From assembly GCA_019418195.1 (NCBI GenBank), contig DYCJ01000027.1, positions 3,820-17,951 on the forward strand: a DNA stretch of 14,132 nucleotides. The letters are read 5' to 3'. The DNA is from Clostridiales bacterium (GTDB lineage Bacteria > Bacillota > Clostridia > Lachnospirales > Lachnospiraceae). This document shows positions 13,709-14,132 of the stretch, one piece after another. The notes beneath the pieces were generated by a model. The model worked only from the letters and a program-made list of their open reading frames with translations, was not told where the DNA came from and ran no database searches. A program made the translations under genes and the position numbers. Numbering within the stretch: the first letter of the stretch is position 1; every line of letters begins with the position of its first letter.

Positions 13709-13741
13709 GGTGCTGGACGCGTGCCACTGGCACGCAGCACC
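13709..13741. other. Two-tier stem-loop between rplT and DUF2804 genes
   Basis: The outer 7-bp stem GGTGCTG/CAGCACC encloses a 6-bp stem CGTGCC/GGCACG with a 3-nt loop. A 4-nt bulge (GACG on plus) lies on one side only. It is about 20 bp past the rplT terminator and is not followed by a clean U-tract. It might be a REP-like repeat unit, a backup terminator or an RNA leader element of the DUF2804 gene. The rest of 13654-13758 shows nothing else I can name. Confidence 0.5.
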
Positions 13742-13758
13742 CCTCCGGCGTATCGCAC

Positions 13759-13799
13759 AAAAAAAGAAGAGCCCGAATCCCAACCGGGACCGGGCTTCT
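13759..13799 (-). terminator. Intrinsic terminator of the rplT transcript
   Basis: Twelve bases after the rplT stop the sense RNA forms AGAAGCCCG...CGGGCUCUUCU (paired with a 2-nt bulge), with an inner UCCC/GGGA stem around GGUU, followed directly by a run of U. This is a canonical Rho-independent terminator closing the L20 operon. Confidence 0.9.
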
Positions 13800-13811
13800 G
13801 CCTTTATTCTA

Positions 13812-14132
13812 CTACGCCACTTTCTCTTTTGCAAGTGCTGCGAGTGTTGCAAATGCTTCTTTGTCATTTACAGCCAGCTCAGCCAGCATCTTTCTGTTCA
13901 TATCAACGTTTGCCAGTTTCAATCCGTGCATGAACTTGCTGTAGGACAGACCGTTCATTCTTGCTGCTGCATTGATACGTGCGATCCAGAGCTGTCTCAT
14001 CTGACGTTTGCGCTGCTTTCTTCCTGCATATGCAGAAGTAAGAGCTCTCATGACAGACTGTTTTGCTACTCTGTACTGTTTGGAGCGTGCTCCTCTGTAT
14101 CCTTTTGCCAGTTTCAGTGTTCTGTTATGTTT
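13812..14132 (-). CDS. rplT: Ribosomal protein L20 (5' end outside window)
   Basis: The last 107 codons of L20, a primary-binding 50S protein needed for early large-subunit assembly and often an autoregulator of its infC-rpmI-rplT operon. Diagnostic segments are [58 protein letters not shown] and the C-terminal [17 protein letters not shown]. The missing part is roughly the first ten residues, beyond the right edge, where rpmI and infC would be expected. Sequence quality is intact with no frameshift. It is followed by a strong intrinsic terminator, so the downstream genes are a separate transcription unit. Confidence 0.98.
   Translation of the reverse strand, partial: KHNRTLKLAKGYRGARSKQYRVAKQSVMRALTSAYAGRKQRKRQMRQLWIARINAAARMNGLSYSKFMHGLKLANVDMNRKMLAELAVNDKEAFATLAALAKEKVA

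Noticed and set aside
1..14132. Insertion sequence, prophage or tRNA genes
   Set aside because: I found no transposase or integrase motif, no phage structural gene and no tRNA-like cloverleaf or CCA end on either strand.

Overview
The window looks like chromosomal DNA from a low-to-mid GC Firmicute, most likely a gut clostridium of the Lachnospiraceae type. The evidence is the clostridial-looking L20 C-terminus at the right end, the strong GGAGG-type Shine-Dalgarno sites before nearly every gene, the receptor-type Ser/Thr kinase with a bacterial Ig-like ectodomain, and the DUF2804 protein. The genus cannot be fixed from this sequence. Every supported gene lies on the minus strand, so transcription runs from high to low coordinates.

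From right to left: the 3' part of rplT (L20) and its intrinsic terminator (13759-14132); a structured intergenic stretch; a DUF2804 protein (12586-13605); then an eight-gene cluster from 12449 to beyond the left edge. The cluster encodes (1) a soluble HTH-like protein, (2) a membrane Ser/Thr kinase with atypical HLD/DFN active-site motifs and an extracellular Big_2-like domain, (3) an Hsp70/actin-type ATPase fused to Sel1-like repeats, (4) a large FtsK/HerA-superfamily ATPase, (5) a small protein with three tandem NGILYNT repeats, (6) a stand-alone Sel1-repeat protein, (7) a small exported protein, and (8) a long acidic exported protein with a duplicated W-rich module and Pro/Asp/Asn linkers. 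Gene 8 runs off the left edge.

Genes 1-2 are 10 bp apart. Genes 3-8 are spaced by 26 bp or less, and the last pair overlaps in an ATGA junction. The only substantial gap inside the cluster is the 183 bp before the Hsp70-like gene. It holds a 14-bp perfect palindrome, a two-part sequence motif that recurs upstream of gene 1, and an intrinsic-terminator-like hairpin just before the Hsp70-like ribosome binding site. This suggests two co-regulated transcription units, the second under possible attenuation control.

My reading, which is inference, is that this is one undescribed envelope-associated system. A transmembrane kinase would sense an external cue, an Hsp70-SLR ATPase and an FtsK/HerA-type motor would do the work in the cytoplasm, and two exported proteins would act outside the membrane. 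I see no recognisable nuclease, toxin, phage structural gene, transposase or CRISPR array. Whether the cluster serves secretion, surface assembly, stress response or defence cannot be decided from the sequence.
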